Assembly: GCA_015039465.1 (NCBI GenBank)
Contig: MU130378.1
Span: forward strand, 128,570 to 192,569
Origin: Phlegmacium glaucopus
Taxonomy: Eukaryota; Basidiomycota; Agaricomycetes; Agaricales; Cortinariaceae
Length of the DNA: 64,000 bases
Direction of reading: 5' to 3'
The first letter of the stretch is position 1. Every line of letters begins with the position of its first letter. The notes below the pieces were generated by a model. The model worked only from the letters and a program-made list of their open reading frames with translations, had not been told where the DNA came from and searched no databases. The translations under genes and the position numbers were made by a program. Positions 51,001-61,480 of this stretch are shown piece after piece.

Positions 51001-51666
51001 GTCAGGCTTGATGTTGTATTTCATAGCCAGATCTTGTGAAGCAGAGGTTTTCGCATTGATCCAATATTTGTTGTCCATTTCGCCATTGATAAAAGCGACA
51101 AGTACTGATATTTCATCATCGTCGGTGGGGTTCTGTGTTCAATTGAGATATTCTTCAATATCGTCTTCATCTTCGACAGTAGTGGGTTTAGAGGGTGTCC
51201 TAAAAATTGGTTTCCGTGGTTGTTCTTCTTTCGTTTGTTCGGGTTTGCGCCATGTAAGGGTTTCCTTCTTCCAGTTTATTTCGGGATTGTTTTCTTTGAG
51301 CCAAGTGGCTCCAAGAATAATTTTGTGTTTCCCTAATCCAGTGACTAAAAGTCGGTTCATCTTCTTTCGTCCAAGAACACTGATCTCAAGGTTTACGTAA
51401 TGTTTGATCGTTCCTCGTTTGTTCAGGGTACTGTCGACGTTAAAAACTTTGATGGGAACTTTTAAGGTTTTGATCATAAATTTTTGTGTTCTCACGAAGT
51501 TTTGGTTGATGAATTTTCCGTCTGCGCCAGAGTCGATAAAGGCTTGTTCGATGATTTCCGAATCTTCTTGCATTTCACTCATTATAGAAATAGGTATTTT
51601 CATTCGTTGGATATTTAAACAAGGTACTAAGCAATTAGATATGGATAGCGTGGGAGAAACTGACAT
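48070..51666 (-). pseudogene. Gypsy Pol: protease-RT-RNase H-integrase-chromodomain
   Basis: One frame of 1199 codons interrupted only by TGA at 51139-51141 and 50698-50700. Protease AFIDSGADGKFIN (about 51545), retropepsin-like ILGATWLKENNP, RT entry YKRSKSP-type block (50770 region, RKSKSPMASPFFFVSKKDGK), RT core FDVLRGYNNVRI, FGMCNSPATFQ, YMDDILIF (about 50410), RNase H (SDASKYASGAVL, YEIYDRELLAI), integrase HH-CC finger (HDAPTAGHPGE, CSDCQQFK), core D-D-E (SMDLITDLP, SDRDPRF, HPQSDGTTERFN) and a C-terminal chromodomain (YEVEAIIGHRKRGRG, KWKDYP-type WKDYPISEATWEPE). The chromodomain marks it as a chromovirus that targets marked chromatin. Confidence 0.93.
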
Positions 51667-51683
51667 CGATTCAGTTCTCCGCT

Positions 51684-52286
51684 TTAAAAATCCTCATCTC
51701 CTACTTGGACAATCTGTTTGTTTTCTTCGATTCCAAGTTGAAGGTTGGTGAGCTTCTCGTGTTCGTCTTTGCTCAGTCCTTTGATCAAGGCATGGATGTC
51801 TTTGACCGTTGGTTTCTTTTGATTGTTTCTGTTGTTGTTGTTCGAGGATCCTTGGTTTTTATTTCCTTGATATCCTCCTTGTTTCTCTTTGCAGTCTCTG
51901 GAGATATGGCCGGGCTTGTCGCACTTGAAACAGAGGCCTTTGCGCATGTACTCTCCTCGCTTCTCATAACTCATTGCATCGACGTCCATGGCGTCGGGGT
52001 CGTTTCGTCGGTTTGAGGACCAGTTTCGTCCTTCATACTTTGGTTTTTCTTCTCGGTATGTTGGGTCGTAGGGTTTCTTATTCGGTTGTTCTGACTGTAA
52101 GAGCACCATGGCAAATCGGTATTGCGAATCATATTGAATCGCTCTGTTCTTCCAGCCTTTGATGGTCATGGGGACGTCGAGGGACAGTAAGATCTTTCGT
52201 GTTAAAGATGGGTTGAGGATCTTTCGAAACATCGAGACTAGATGAATGTTGTCCGATGCGGTGGTTTCTTCTAATCCGGCTTGTCT
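51684..52286 (-). pseudogene. Gypsy Gag, C-terminal part only
   Basis: The open frame runs straight out of the LTR edge (52286) and ends at 51684. It shows KRQAGLEETTASDNIH, LTRKILLSLDVPMTIKGW, a CCHC knuckle CFKCDKPGHISRDC and an Asn/Gln-rich tail. There is no leader, primer site or N-terminal capsid between the LTR and this frame, so about half of gag and the leader were lost. Gag and Pol are in different frames. Confidence 0.85.
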
Positions 52287-52637
52287 TTTGTTACAACTTT
52301 GAACGGCTCAGAGGATTCTGGCTGTAAACAGTTGTATAGAATATCGTTCAGTCGTTCGGTGAGCTCAGAAGAATACCAAGAGATGGTTCTCGAGGCAGCG
52401 TCTTAAGAGTTTGAGAAAGTCAAGAGTAAGGTAACCGCGTTTAAGGTCTCAAGAATTAGCTAAGGTAATAATACAGGAGAGTAAATACGGTATTTATACT
52501 AATAGAGAGGGTCGTGCATATAGTGAGGCGTCTGCATGTGAAACATGTTGTGTAAGTATAAATAGGTGAAACAATGAAAAGGAAAAGGTAAACATGTGTA
52601 AAACGGATATGAATAGTAGAAGTAGGAAGGCATGGAT
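52287..52637 (-). repeat. Right (5') LTR of the gypsy element, first 351 bp
   Basis: Nearly identical to 44389-44733 from TGTTACAACTTTG to GGAAGGCATGGAT, with one extra AAT near 52470. It stops abruptly at 52637. The missing last 55 bp (GTGAAACAGACATGTG ... GTTCGTAACA) exist only in mirror image at 54032-54086. Confidence 0.92.
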
Positions 52638-53489
52638 AACAAGACGTTGTGTCAAAACGACCCAACAACAGGTGAATAACAAAGGAAACGTTCATCGTTA
52701 ATAGTAGTTCGATTGGAAAGTAGTATGTCCTTCCGCTCCAAGGTTATCTTTTGATGTCACTCTCGTCTCCAATCGTAATTATAAACGCCTCCTCACGACG
52801 GTCTACCAATTCTACTCAGGAAAACCCGGTCTCTCGATCGAGATCGATCGGTGGGGAGTCTTCAACCTTACAGCCAAGGGGGTTCCATGAACCAACCCTG
52901 AAAAGTGTATAGGTCTGGAGTCTCTGAAGTCTCAACTCCTCAGTTCCTATCCACGTAACCCTCCATGAGGCCAAGTCTTACTTCAGCGTTGGTCAGCGCG
53001 GTTCCGTAATGGGTTTAGTTCTGTCGAACTCGGGACGTGTCTTTGTTTCAGATTGAGATCCCCCTGGGAAAAAAGATATGGAGTCCTGGGAAAAGGGTGA
53101 AGAGAAGGTCAAAGAGCGAGGTCTTTAGAGTGAAAGTTGAAGGTTGACAGAAAAAGTAAAAAGTGGGAGGGAAGTAGGGCTGTGAATAAAACAGGTCTAG
53201 GGTACAGCGGGATAGTGTTTGGAGACGGTAGTAAGTGCGAACAAGAATGTAGGTCAGTGGTAAGGGAAGTAGGTCGATGGTAGGTTGACAGAAACCGTTA
53301 CGAAGGTTGGCGAGGTCTAAAAAACTACCATGTGTAAACTGATTCGGACAGTGAAAACAACTAAAATTGGGTAGATAGTGGTCTGTTGGTAACTAAATAC
53401 GGTGCTAAGATGCCTACTACTTAAGCAACTCCTGGCGCTGCTCTTACAGGTAAGCGTCTGACAGAAGTTTCCTCTTGTTGGACCCTGAT

Positions 53490-54026
53490 CACTAACAGTT
53501 CCCAAAGTTTTGGGGACCTCCCAGACCCCATTCCCATACCTCCCATCCCCATTCCCAACCGTAAAACATGGGAACCTTTTGGGAATGCAAGTTCCCAAAA
53601 GTTCCCAAAAAGTTCCCAAAGTTAAAGATAAAAATTGTATTCTAAAACAGTTTTAGAATCGAAAAAGACGAAGGTTCAATATATTTAAGATGTAATAACC
53701 TAAATTATTCATATTTTAACATGTTATTTTATCTATAACGTTATAAAGGAACAAATTTTCCGTTTTTATACACTTAAACTGTATAACTCCGTCAATAGAT
53801 AAGATTTAATGTACATTATCTCGATAATTACGAACTATTCAATTTATTTTGTACCATCCATTAGTCTAGAAATATATATATTTCGGAATCTCATTATGGG
53901 AACTGGTATGGGGACATGGAAAGTATGGGGAGTTTTGGGAATGGGAATGGGAGGTTTTGGGGATGGGAACCTGTCCCCATCCCCAAACCTCCCATTCCCA
54001 TTCCCATGTCTTCAAAATGGGGTCCC
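53490..54026. repeat. Mirrored small repeat (TACCCTTACCC family)
   Basis: Written here as GGGAATGGGAATGGG-type strings and CAGTTCCCAAAGTTTTGGGG. Read backwards it contains TACCCTTACCCTTACCC and CCAGGGGTTTTGAAACCC, matching the forward repeat at about 23310-23490. It lies just outside the gypsy element's duplicated GGTAA when the block is read backwards. Confidence 0.7.
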
Positions 54027-54086
54027 AATGGACAATGCTTGAAGAAAAAGAAAAAGAATAGTGGTGGCTTGTGTACAGACAAAGTG
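54027..54086. repeat. Mirrored tail of the gypsy LTR plus target duplication
   Basis: Read backwards from 54086: GTGAAACAGACATGTGTTCG, then GTGGTGATAAGAAAAAGAAA, ending AAGTTCGTAACA (54032), then GGTAA (54031-54027). This equals 47121-47175 base for base, and GGTAA equals the left flank at 44384-44388. It is the strongest single proof that the block is reversed. Confidence 0.96.
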
Positions 54087-54111
54087 AAAAAAAAAAAAAA
54101 AAAAAAAAAAA
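54087..54111. other. Poly(A) run of 25 (3' tail of the mirrored LINE)
   Basis: Twenty-five consecutive A. Read backwards it follows the LINE 3' untranslated region (…TGTCATGTCACATTA) and precedes the interrupted LTR, as expected for target-primed insertion. If the LINE were on the minus strand in the normal way, this would read as T. Confidence 0.85.
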
Positions 54112-55084
54112 TTACACTGTACTGTATTGTGACGGTTTAGGTATTGTCCGTAACGGGTGGTGGTTCAGATCATTTCAGTGTTTGATACTGAAATGGACTG
54201 AAATGACACTGAGATGGACTGAGATGGCACTGAAATGGACTGAAGAGTAAAAATGACTCACAGTGTCCACTGTTATCGTTGCTGTTGTCTAAATCTTTCG
54301 GTTTCAACGCTTCTAGAAGATCTTCAAGACCCCAGCCTATACTTTCGTGTTGGTATTCTTTCGGAGCCCTCAAGTAGGCATGGATACGTATCCCATTTAT
54401 TCGTCTTATGTTCTGTTCTTGTACTATTGTGAGTGATACTGTAAAGAGGGCGCGTTAGCCTTTTTTCCAACCCAGTTAAACTGTGCCCGTGTATATCGTG
54501 ACGGATCTAGACCAAAGAAGTAGAATTTCTTTTAGAGATTCACTTCGTACATCTTAGACATAAAGTCAGAATAGCAACGGACATCGACCTTACAGATCTT
54601 ATCCTACATTTACTTAATTAAACGACACAATTCACGGCAGAATTTCTAGTTTTTCCGGAAGCTAGTTAATGTTCAGGTGTCTTGGTCTTGTTGGTTATGA
54701 CTTGAGTTTATGAGTTGTACAGTTTGGTGAGACTTGGTGATAGTAGGTGATTCCTTTTGTCGCCAATATGTCTTGTAGATCGAACCGTTTGCCCCACAGT
54801 GAAGGTGTTGATCATTATAGTTTATTTCATATTTCCACAAGACACCGGGTTACACCCTGAAGTCTGTAAATTGTTTGACACCTCTGCATCTACTTGACTG
54901 GTCCCTGGTATCGACTTGTTGAGGGAACTATTGGCGGAGAGTAGACCGGTCCTGTGTCTTTACATTACAAGAACCCATTACGGGATGCGTTAGGCTAGGG
55001 TCTTTATCGAAGTTACGTTCCTTTGTCGGTAAGTGCTTATCTTCCTTATGGGAGTAGCTTACGTTACCAAGGCATACTTTTTTT

Positions 55085-55170
55085 GTTAACGGATGACAGT
55101 AGTCCGGAACTCTTCAAGGGCATGATAGGGGGTGTGACTGTAAAGTCTGTAGTGGCTTTGGGAAAATTTT
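55085..55170. repeat. Mirrored end of the 43.5 kb TIR-element family
   Basis: Read backwards: TTTTAAAAGGGTTTCGGTGA, TGTCTGAAATGTCAGTGTGG, GGGATAGTACGGGAAC. The complement of 43532-43612 reads the same with few changes. It interrupts the LINE RNase H after LVDALNISLARC. Confidence 0.8.
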
Positions 55171-56768
55171 CTTAATTGTGGATCGGTTTGACTACAAGTC
55201 CCGTAGCTGTTCCGACCGGTCCGGTTCCAAAAAAAAAAGACTACACTCGACGATGACGGAACTATTTTAGGACCGATAGTCTCTTATGACTCTAGTCTTC
55301 TGCTGGATAGGACAATCTAGGGGTGTCGTCGGTGTCTAGGTAGTCGGGAGGATGGCGAAGGTACAGGGTATGACTCGTGAGAAGCAGACATGGATCGGAT
55401 ATGACCTCCTAGGATCGACCAAGTAATTACTACGGTAAGTAACCCATCATGTACTGACGGCGACGGGGCTACTTCGGCAAGACTGGTCTAGGTAACCACA
55501 TCTAAGACTATCACCGGGACAGCCGATCAAGCAGATGATTACTGAGAAGAAATGATAACCGTTACTGGCACAGTTAACCTTCAAACATCGAACCCCCGAA
55601 GCGACGGCTTCCCTATAGAAGATAGCAACAACCTAGGTTAGATTTGTCGAACTCGTCTACAACCTACAAGTAATCCACGAAAGAACGGTCAGCTGTCATC
55701 ATCAAATATCGGGCATAGTGATGACCCAATCATCCACTTTCTCTTGTCTACGTACAGTCACGGACTACTGTCTAGAAGAACTCATCTTCCAGGTACCCTT
55801 CATCTGGACGTACTCGTAGATTCTACAGTCACCCACACCACACTTTCCGGGGTTACTACCGATTCCAGCGGTAGGAGACCTCAAATGGTTTGAGGACTTC
55901 TCGGAAATGGTTGGGACACAAGGTAGAGAATGGGACGAGAACCATACCACCGTATATGGTCCGTAGGTCTGGTATCCAGTAGAATCCCTGACGTTGACAC
56001 TATATATCTGCAGAGTACTTGAAACGGCTATCTGGACTTTAACTGAAACAATCAGCGGACATTTCATCTCAGGTGAACCATCGGAACCTCTAGCGAAGTA
56101 CTCAGACGTAAAAGGTCAACTCGACTGATAGGTGCATCTAAGACTCTATGAACATCCGGTAGAGATGGGCATGGTGGAGAGGAAACTCAAATTCATGACC
56201 GCGGAGGTTTGACTGACACACTGGACCAGCACAACCTAGACCCTGAGAGAAGATCCACTTCACCCAATGACGGTTGAACAGATCTCACTTTGTCCTCAAC
56301 ACCCACAGGCTGGTTCGTTTCGGGGGAAACAGGTGAGAGGAGATCTGATAGCGGGAGACGGTAGCGTTCTCGTAGTAGATACTTAGGGTCCCTGAGAAGG
56401 AGACCCGAAAACCGTTAAAGTTAGTCCAGTCGCAACATCTACTACATATTGTCGTAACTCTCCCCCAGAGGAACCGGATAGGGTAAGCTCTACACCTATT
56501 CGAGATTTTCTTTCAGTAGTTTCGAGTACACACACGTAGACGGACAATTGTCAACGAATTATTTCGTTTGTATCTGAAAACCTTAGGAGGAGGAAACCTC
56601 CAATACTTACTCAGACAGTCAGTGACGTAAACCTTTACGGAGGAGGTACAGTTCTTTTTCTTGACTCTGATGAAATGGGACGGAGGTACGACAGAACTAG
56701 AATAACTGGTCGCACACCTGGCGTAGACAGTAATAGGTGGGACCGGATGGAGGTTTCACCGACAGACC

Positions 56769-57189
56769 CTCCTGACATGTGAGGGGGTGTATGAGGCCGT
56801 TTTAGGTGACCTGAGACCGTGATTTAAGGCCACCTGAGGTCGTCTGAAACCGTCTGAGTTCAGGATTTGACACACTTACAATGTACCCTGTTTAAAGTTA
56901 AAACTCAGGTGGTCTCAGGTACCTGAGACCACCTGAGAATGGTCTGATTCAGGTCGTCTGAGGTAACCTGATCAGACCGCCTGAGACCACCTTAGATTAT
57001 TTTAACCTGTGTACTATGGAAGGATTGGAATTGTTGGGATTGTCTTGGGATTGTCTTGGGATTGTCTTGGGATTGTCTTGGAATTCTCTCACCTCAGGTC
57101 ATACACTGTCCCTCAGTGTTTACTCAGTGTTTACTCAGACCACCTCAGGTCACCTCAAGTCGCCTCATACACCCCCTGACATTTCATGT
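56769..57189. mobile_element. Mirrored small TIR transposon (421 bp) in the LINE
   Basis: Read backwards, its inverted ends include ACAGTCCCCCACATACTCCG and CGGAGTATGTGGGGGAGTGT. The target CCAGACAGC is duplicated (9 bp; 57198-57190 and 56768-56760). Removing it with one duplicate restores LLPDSHFGGRPG in the LINE. It also contains ACTCCACT-type repeats and a TTAGGGTTCTG run. A normal-orientation terminus of the same family is at 62800-62827. Confidence 0.85.
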
Positions 57190-58289
57190 CGACAGACCGT
57201 CGTCTGAAAGGCAAAGGTGGTATAAGTTCTATAGAAGACGTTAATACCGTCACTCATGAAAACGGTCCCATGTGTCCTCCCGCTATCCAGTCACCCGGAA
57301 CCCCTAGAGTATCAGTCCAAAGGGACCGAACGTGTCCTGATGGCACCACATAAAGAAGGTCCATAGTTACATCTCCGGATCAGACTACTATCGGGCCATC
57401 TACATCAGGTTCATCAGGAGCTATTACAACTACCAGAAGACTTCATGATACAAGGCATAAGGCAGACCAGGTGAACGAAATATTCCACTTTCTCTGAACT
57501 AGACTGCGACTTAAACTAGAAACCTCTAACGGTCACCCCACCCTTCACCGAGACCCATAACCTTCAACTGACCCTGACAACTGAGACGACCGAACCCTCC
57601 TTTCTTTTAAAATACTTTTTGAAGACGAAAGAGGAGTAAGCACCGTTGGAGAACATGACATGGTAGAAGAACGCGGTGGAACTCGTACCCCTACACTCTG
57701 GACGGGGGTAGAGGATGGCCGAGAGATTCCATAGTTAAATGGTAAGTCTCCAGAAACCGGCTCCGGAGAAGTTACTTCAGGTAGGTCACAAAGACGAAAC
57801 GAAGGTACTACCGGAGCGGCATCCGGACTCGTCTCTCGGATGTAAAAAGTACTGTCTCCACCACTCCCTGACGAGATACAAAGTAACAAAACACTGAATC
57901 GAACAAGTTGAAGAAAAAGTCAGGGACGTCTAGTGATAAGGTGGTTACGAAACTTACCCCTGTTCCGAACGACTAGGCTTGGACGAGGGACTAGCAGAAG
58001 ACTTAGTGAAGTTAATCCAAATAACGGCGGACGACTTCAAGGAGTAGACAAAACTCACCTCGACCCTCGCGATAAAGAAACTCCAAATAGTCGTCGACGA
58101 GGACCGCCAAATGCGTGACAAAGTGTGAAACACTTGAAACATAGCTTGCTCACTCAGTTCTGCATCATTTTGGATGATTTCTTTTGTATCATAAATGTAT
58201 TATAGCATCATGTGAACATATATTGAATGAATTTTTATGATATAAATAGTGGTTGTGTGGTTTTTTGAGGTGGCTATGCTTTCTTTGTC

Positions 58290-59470
58290 TGGTGGGCTGA
58301 AACTTCTAAGCAATATAACACTTCAATTATTTATTTCTGCAACATGTTTTGGTGATGTGAAATTCTCTACCATGTATTTTAAATATTTCTCAGCAGTTAT
58401 TTTATTTTATTACACACACAGGACCCTACAAATGAGCAATTTCTACCCAAGTCCCTGCTAAAATGCCATTTTTTCAGCTTCCAGCCAATAGAACACTTCA
58501 GAAATGGGTTTATGTAACTTGTCTTGGTGATGTGAAATGATCTAATATATATTTTAAATATTTATCAGCAGTTATATTGTTTTATTTCACACCCAGGCCC
58601 TTATAAATGAACAGTTTCCACACAAATTCCTGCTAAAATGCAGTGTTGGCAACTTCTATCCTATAGAACACTTCTAAAACTGGTTTATGTAACTCATATT
58701 ACTGACATAAAATACTATACTATGTATTATGAACATCTCTCAGGAGTTAGAATTTTTTATTTCACACTCAAGCCCTTAAAAATGAGTGAGCTGGTGGCAG
58801 TTCCAATCCAAATTTGAAACTTCCAACCTATAGAACTGTTCATAAACTGCACTTTGTAGCTATTCCTGTACCAAAAATTGTCTATGGTGTGTCAAAAATA
58901 TTCCTCAGGAGTTTCTTTATTTTATTTCACACTTAGAACCCTACAATTAAGCAAACCCCACCCAAATCCCTGCTAAATTGCAATTTTTAAGACTTCCAGC
59001 CTATAGAACTCTTCAGAAACTGGGTTCTGCAGCCTATCATAGTGACAAAATATACTCTACCATATATTCTCAACATTTCTTAGGAGTTAGATTTTTTTAT
59101 TCTGCTTTTAACCCCTCACAACTGAGTGATCTTCAGCCAATTTCATCCACAGTGTGATGTTTGAGACTTCCAACCTATAGAACACTTAATAAACTAGTTT
59201 CTGTAACTCATCTTGGTGATAATAAATGCTCTACAATGTATCCTAAACATTCCTCAGGAGTCTGATCATCTGATTTTACATGTTGAGCTTAATAAAACAA
59301 GGGATATCAAGCCAATGCTAGCCAAATTGATGGCTGAAGTTTCTAAGGAATAGAACTCTTCAACAACTCATTTCCGGGATGTGCTTTGGTGGGAGAATAT
59401 GTTATAATTTAGATTATGAACATTTTGTTGAGAGTGGAATTTTTAATTTCATGCTCTAAGTATGAGATAC
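58290..59470. repeat. Satellite-like array, about 173 bp period
   Basis: Unit boundaries, placed at the TAACT(T/C)-like start, fall at 58515, 58690, 58857, 59030, 59203 and 59379, giving spacings of 175, 167, 173, 173 and 176 bp. Each unit contains a TTTAT(T)TTCACAC block, AACTTCCA(A/G)CC(T/A)ATAGAAC and CTCAGGAGTT in order. Units are diverged. There is no coding capacity. Confidence 0.8.
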
Positions 59471-59637
59471 TGGGTGGTAAGAGCCCATATCTCATACTTG
59501 GGGCATGAAATTAAAAATTCTACTCCCAACAAAATGTTAAGAATATAAAATACAACATATTCTCCCACCAAAACAAATCCCAGAAATGAGTGTTTGAAGA
59601 GTTCTATACCTTAGAAGTTTCAGCCATCAATTTGGCT
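59321..59637. repeat. Inverted repeat of about 149 bp arms closing the satellite
   Basis: Arm 59321-59469 and its complement 59488-59637 are separated by 18 bp. The pair includes GCCAAATTGATGGCTGAAG and CTTCAGCCATCAATTTGGC-like ends, and TAAGTATGAGATA/TATCTCATACTT at the centre. The arms differ at scattered sites. The last satellite unit has therefore been copied in inverted orientation, giving a possible hairpin. Confidence 0.85.
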
Positions 59638-59689
59638 GGGGAAACATGTGTCCAGACACAACAGCACAAATTCACAAATTTTTATTTAT

Positions 59690-60270
59690 TGTAGCTGATT
59701 CACATCCTATTTATATGGATATACATCACTGAAAGTCCCCTCTGGGAGTGTTGTACAGAGAGGGAGCTCAGTGTCTCAGTTTCTGAGATGTGACATATGT
59801 GTGACACATGCCAAGCCAGATGTCACAGGTGACAGGCATTGCCCACCACCACTAGACTAAATTACAAAAATTTTGACTACCACATGACTATGAAATTGAT
59901 GAACACAAGGTCGACTAGTCATATGTTTTTAAAATGGCTCTAATTGGAATTTTGGGTCTCAAGACGGTCAGATTCTGGTCTCAAATTAAAAACCAGTTTA
60001 GTCAGCATTGGCACAACCTTGCCATTGAGCTAAGTTGTAGTTACTATTACTTACTATTAGTACATTAGTGACATTACATATTATAGCAATGATTGATGCA
60101 TCAAAATGATCAATGACTTTGCACCAACTTTTGATTAACAGTGAACACCAATTTTAGTAGTCATGTAAGTGTCAAAAAATTTGTCATTTAGTCAGGTACG
60201 TGACTTTTGCTTGACTTTTGCCCATCTTTCATGTGACTATTACATGACTTACATGACTTCTTGTTTTTAC
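59690..60270 (-). repeat. LINE 3'-UTR-like fragment
   Basis: On the minus strand, GTGGTGGTGGGCAATGCCTGTC (complement of 59829-59850) with neighbouring CTAGTGGTGG matches the 3' end of the mirrored LINE read backwards (CTTGGTGGTGGGCAATGCCTG, just before its poly(A)). Repeated TGACTTTTG/ACATGACT strings to 60270 resemble the GACTTTAC repeats of that tail. No protein part is seen. Confidence 0.5.
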
Positions 60271-60342
60271 TGAGTGTGTCAATTAATTGACAGATATTGG
60301 ATCTTTTTGCCTGGTTAAAACATCAAGTTTGCCATTTTCAAG

Positions 60343-60780
60343 TTGAATCCTAATCCATTTAATTTATTACGCAGTGCCGTGTTATTATTCAGAGCTATAT
60401 TCCTAGGAGCTACATACCTTGTATTTACTGGTGGACAAACACATCATAGCCTCCCTCCAAGACACTTTCCGACCAGAATCCAACGACTTGCAAGCCTCTT
60501 CATTGTGTCTGCACTTTGTCCACACTTTTGGGAGTGTTGCACCATAATAAGAGAAATTGTCAATTGGAAAGAGTCCCAGTACGAGGTGTGGCGTCTCCCC
60601 AATGATCATTTTCAATTCTTCTGTGCTGGAGAACCTGATGAAGAAGAATCCGACAGTACCAGGTACCATGGGATGTTATTCCTGTTTCTTCATGACTCCA
60701 GCCTTTGGCCACAAGAACTGTCCAGTTCATTACTGATAGCGAAGTGGAAACATCCCAGTACATCATTTATACCTAATTGA
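60343..60780 (+). CDS. Doubtful open frame, 145 codons
   Basis: ATG 60343 to TGA at 60778-60780. The product has a hydrophobic start (LLRSAVLLFRAIFLGATYLV), several Cys and Trp, and an acidic patch (GEPDEEESD). No homology is recognised. The opposite strand also has open stretches, so this may be a remnant or chance. Confidence 0.25.
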   Translation: MNPNPFNLLRSAVLLFRAIFLGATYLVFTGGQTHHSLPPRHFPTRIQRLASLFIVSALCPHFWECCTIIREIVNWKESQYEVWRLPNDHFQFFCAGEPDEEESDSTRYHGMLFLFLHDSSLWPQELSSSLLIAKWKHPSTSFIPN

Positions 60781-61480
60781 AATGCCCAAGTTCTCGACAT
60801 ATTAACACTGATAGTGTTTTGCCCTAGGATGACCTATCTGGGCTTTGCAATGCTTGCCGTTTTTCCTCTCAAAAGCATCCTGTACAGATTCCCTAGCAAC
60901 CTGTTTGGAAACCGATTCAAACATCATGGTCAGAATAAAAGTCCAAGGTGAATGTGATTGATGCAATAAACAATTACATATACGGTGTGTAATTTTTTCT
61001 CCAAGTTTCCACCATCTTTCTGACTTTTGGTTGCTTGCTTAAACCAACAAAAAATGAACACTTGGGCGTGTCAGAACTATGACAGAAGGGGCCACAATGG
61101 GAGGACTTGGCAACCATCGAGAGCACATTATAAGACTTATTCAGGAAGGCAGTAAATGTTAGTATCAAATGTAGCATAGTCTGACATTGTAAATAACAGA
61201 GGAAACAGGGCATAAACAAACATGCCGATTGAGTCTCCACCGTTTGTAAAAGAAAAAGAAAATAATGAATCTCTTACAAAAATAAGCAGACATTATTTGA
61301 AACTATTAATCGATTAATTCCATCTGCTGGGCAGAAGTGGCTTTCCAGATACTTCAAAATTCATTCCATCAGATCTTTCACTCTTTGTGGATTGTCATGG
61401 GATGAAGCACAGAGCAGCATGTGAAACTGAAAAACCACCCAGGTCCTGTCAGCGCCAGAAATTCAATCATTTTGAAGAAG
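60781..61480. other. Intergenic, nothing recognised
   Basis: AT-rich sequence with no gene or repeat structure that I can support. Confidence 0.4.

Larger units (their letters stand above)
44389..52637 (-). mobile_element. Ty3/gypsy chromovirus retrotransposon
   Basis: Minus-strand order: right (5') LTR (52287-52637, continued mirrored at 54032-54086), truncated gag, pol with protease, RT, RNase H, integrase and chromodomain, ORF3, purine tract, left (3') LTR (44389-47175, interrupted). A 5-bp duplication GGTAA lies left at 44384-44388. The matching copy is found only when the adjacent block is read backwards (54027-54031). Two TGA codons in pol, one in ORF3 and a gag deletion show it is inactive. 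Confidence 0.93.
52638..58141. other. Sequence block reversed but not complemented (probable data artefact)
   Basis: On either normal strand this 5.5 kb shows no sensible coding frame. Read right to left without complementing, it gives LINE protein motifs over about 3 kb, a poly(A) tail, the missing LTR end with its GGTAA duplication, a transposon with a matching 9-bp duplication, and repeats found in normal orientation at 23.3, 43.5, 59.8 and 62.8 kb. The left edge is set by the LTR break at 52637. The right edge (58136-58146) is set by the last LINE-coding bases and the start of satellite-like sequence. The edges are good to a few bases. Biology offers no route to this, so I infer an error or an alteration. 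Confidence 0.96.
54112..58141. pseudogene. Mirrored non-LTR retrotransposon (LINE), 5'-truncated
   Basis: Read backwards from 58141. Linker: SKPCPHSKHWWNSDLQGLKK. RT: SPYKASGPDGIRNIVLQK (about 57490-57430), VVLCKPGKPDYEIP, PIALL, FGGRPG, VLFLDMEEAFPNAVTDRLI, GIGQGDPLSMLLYIIYNADL, then the catalytic LGFIDDALAMAEG (about 56380-56340) and TYGLDAWYMPP. RNase H: RIYTNGSGQNGFIGAAAV (about 55510-55460), SVWDMEAVGG, SVFSDSQDFIKA (about 55270). These match fungal Tad/Jockey-like LINEs with a C-terminal RNase H. Stops (TGA for Arg in the PIALL block) and frameshifts show it was dead. The endonuclease is missing. It carries one small transposon (56769-57189). Confidence 0.93.

Noticed and set aside
53881..54020. 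Telomere-like GGGAATGGGAATGGG repeats as a telomere scar
   Set aside because: They are part of the mirrored small repeat family also found at 23.3 kb, not a terminal array.
52638..58141. Short open frames in the reversed block (for example around 55765-56067, 57545-57889)
   Set aside because: They are chance frames in a mirrored sequence; the real content appears only when read backwards.
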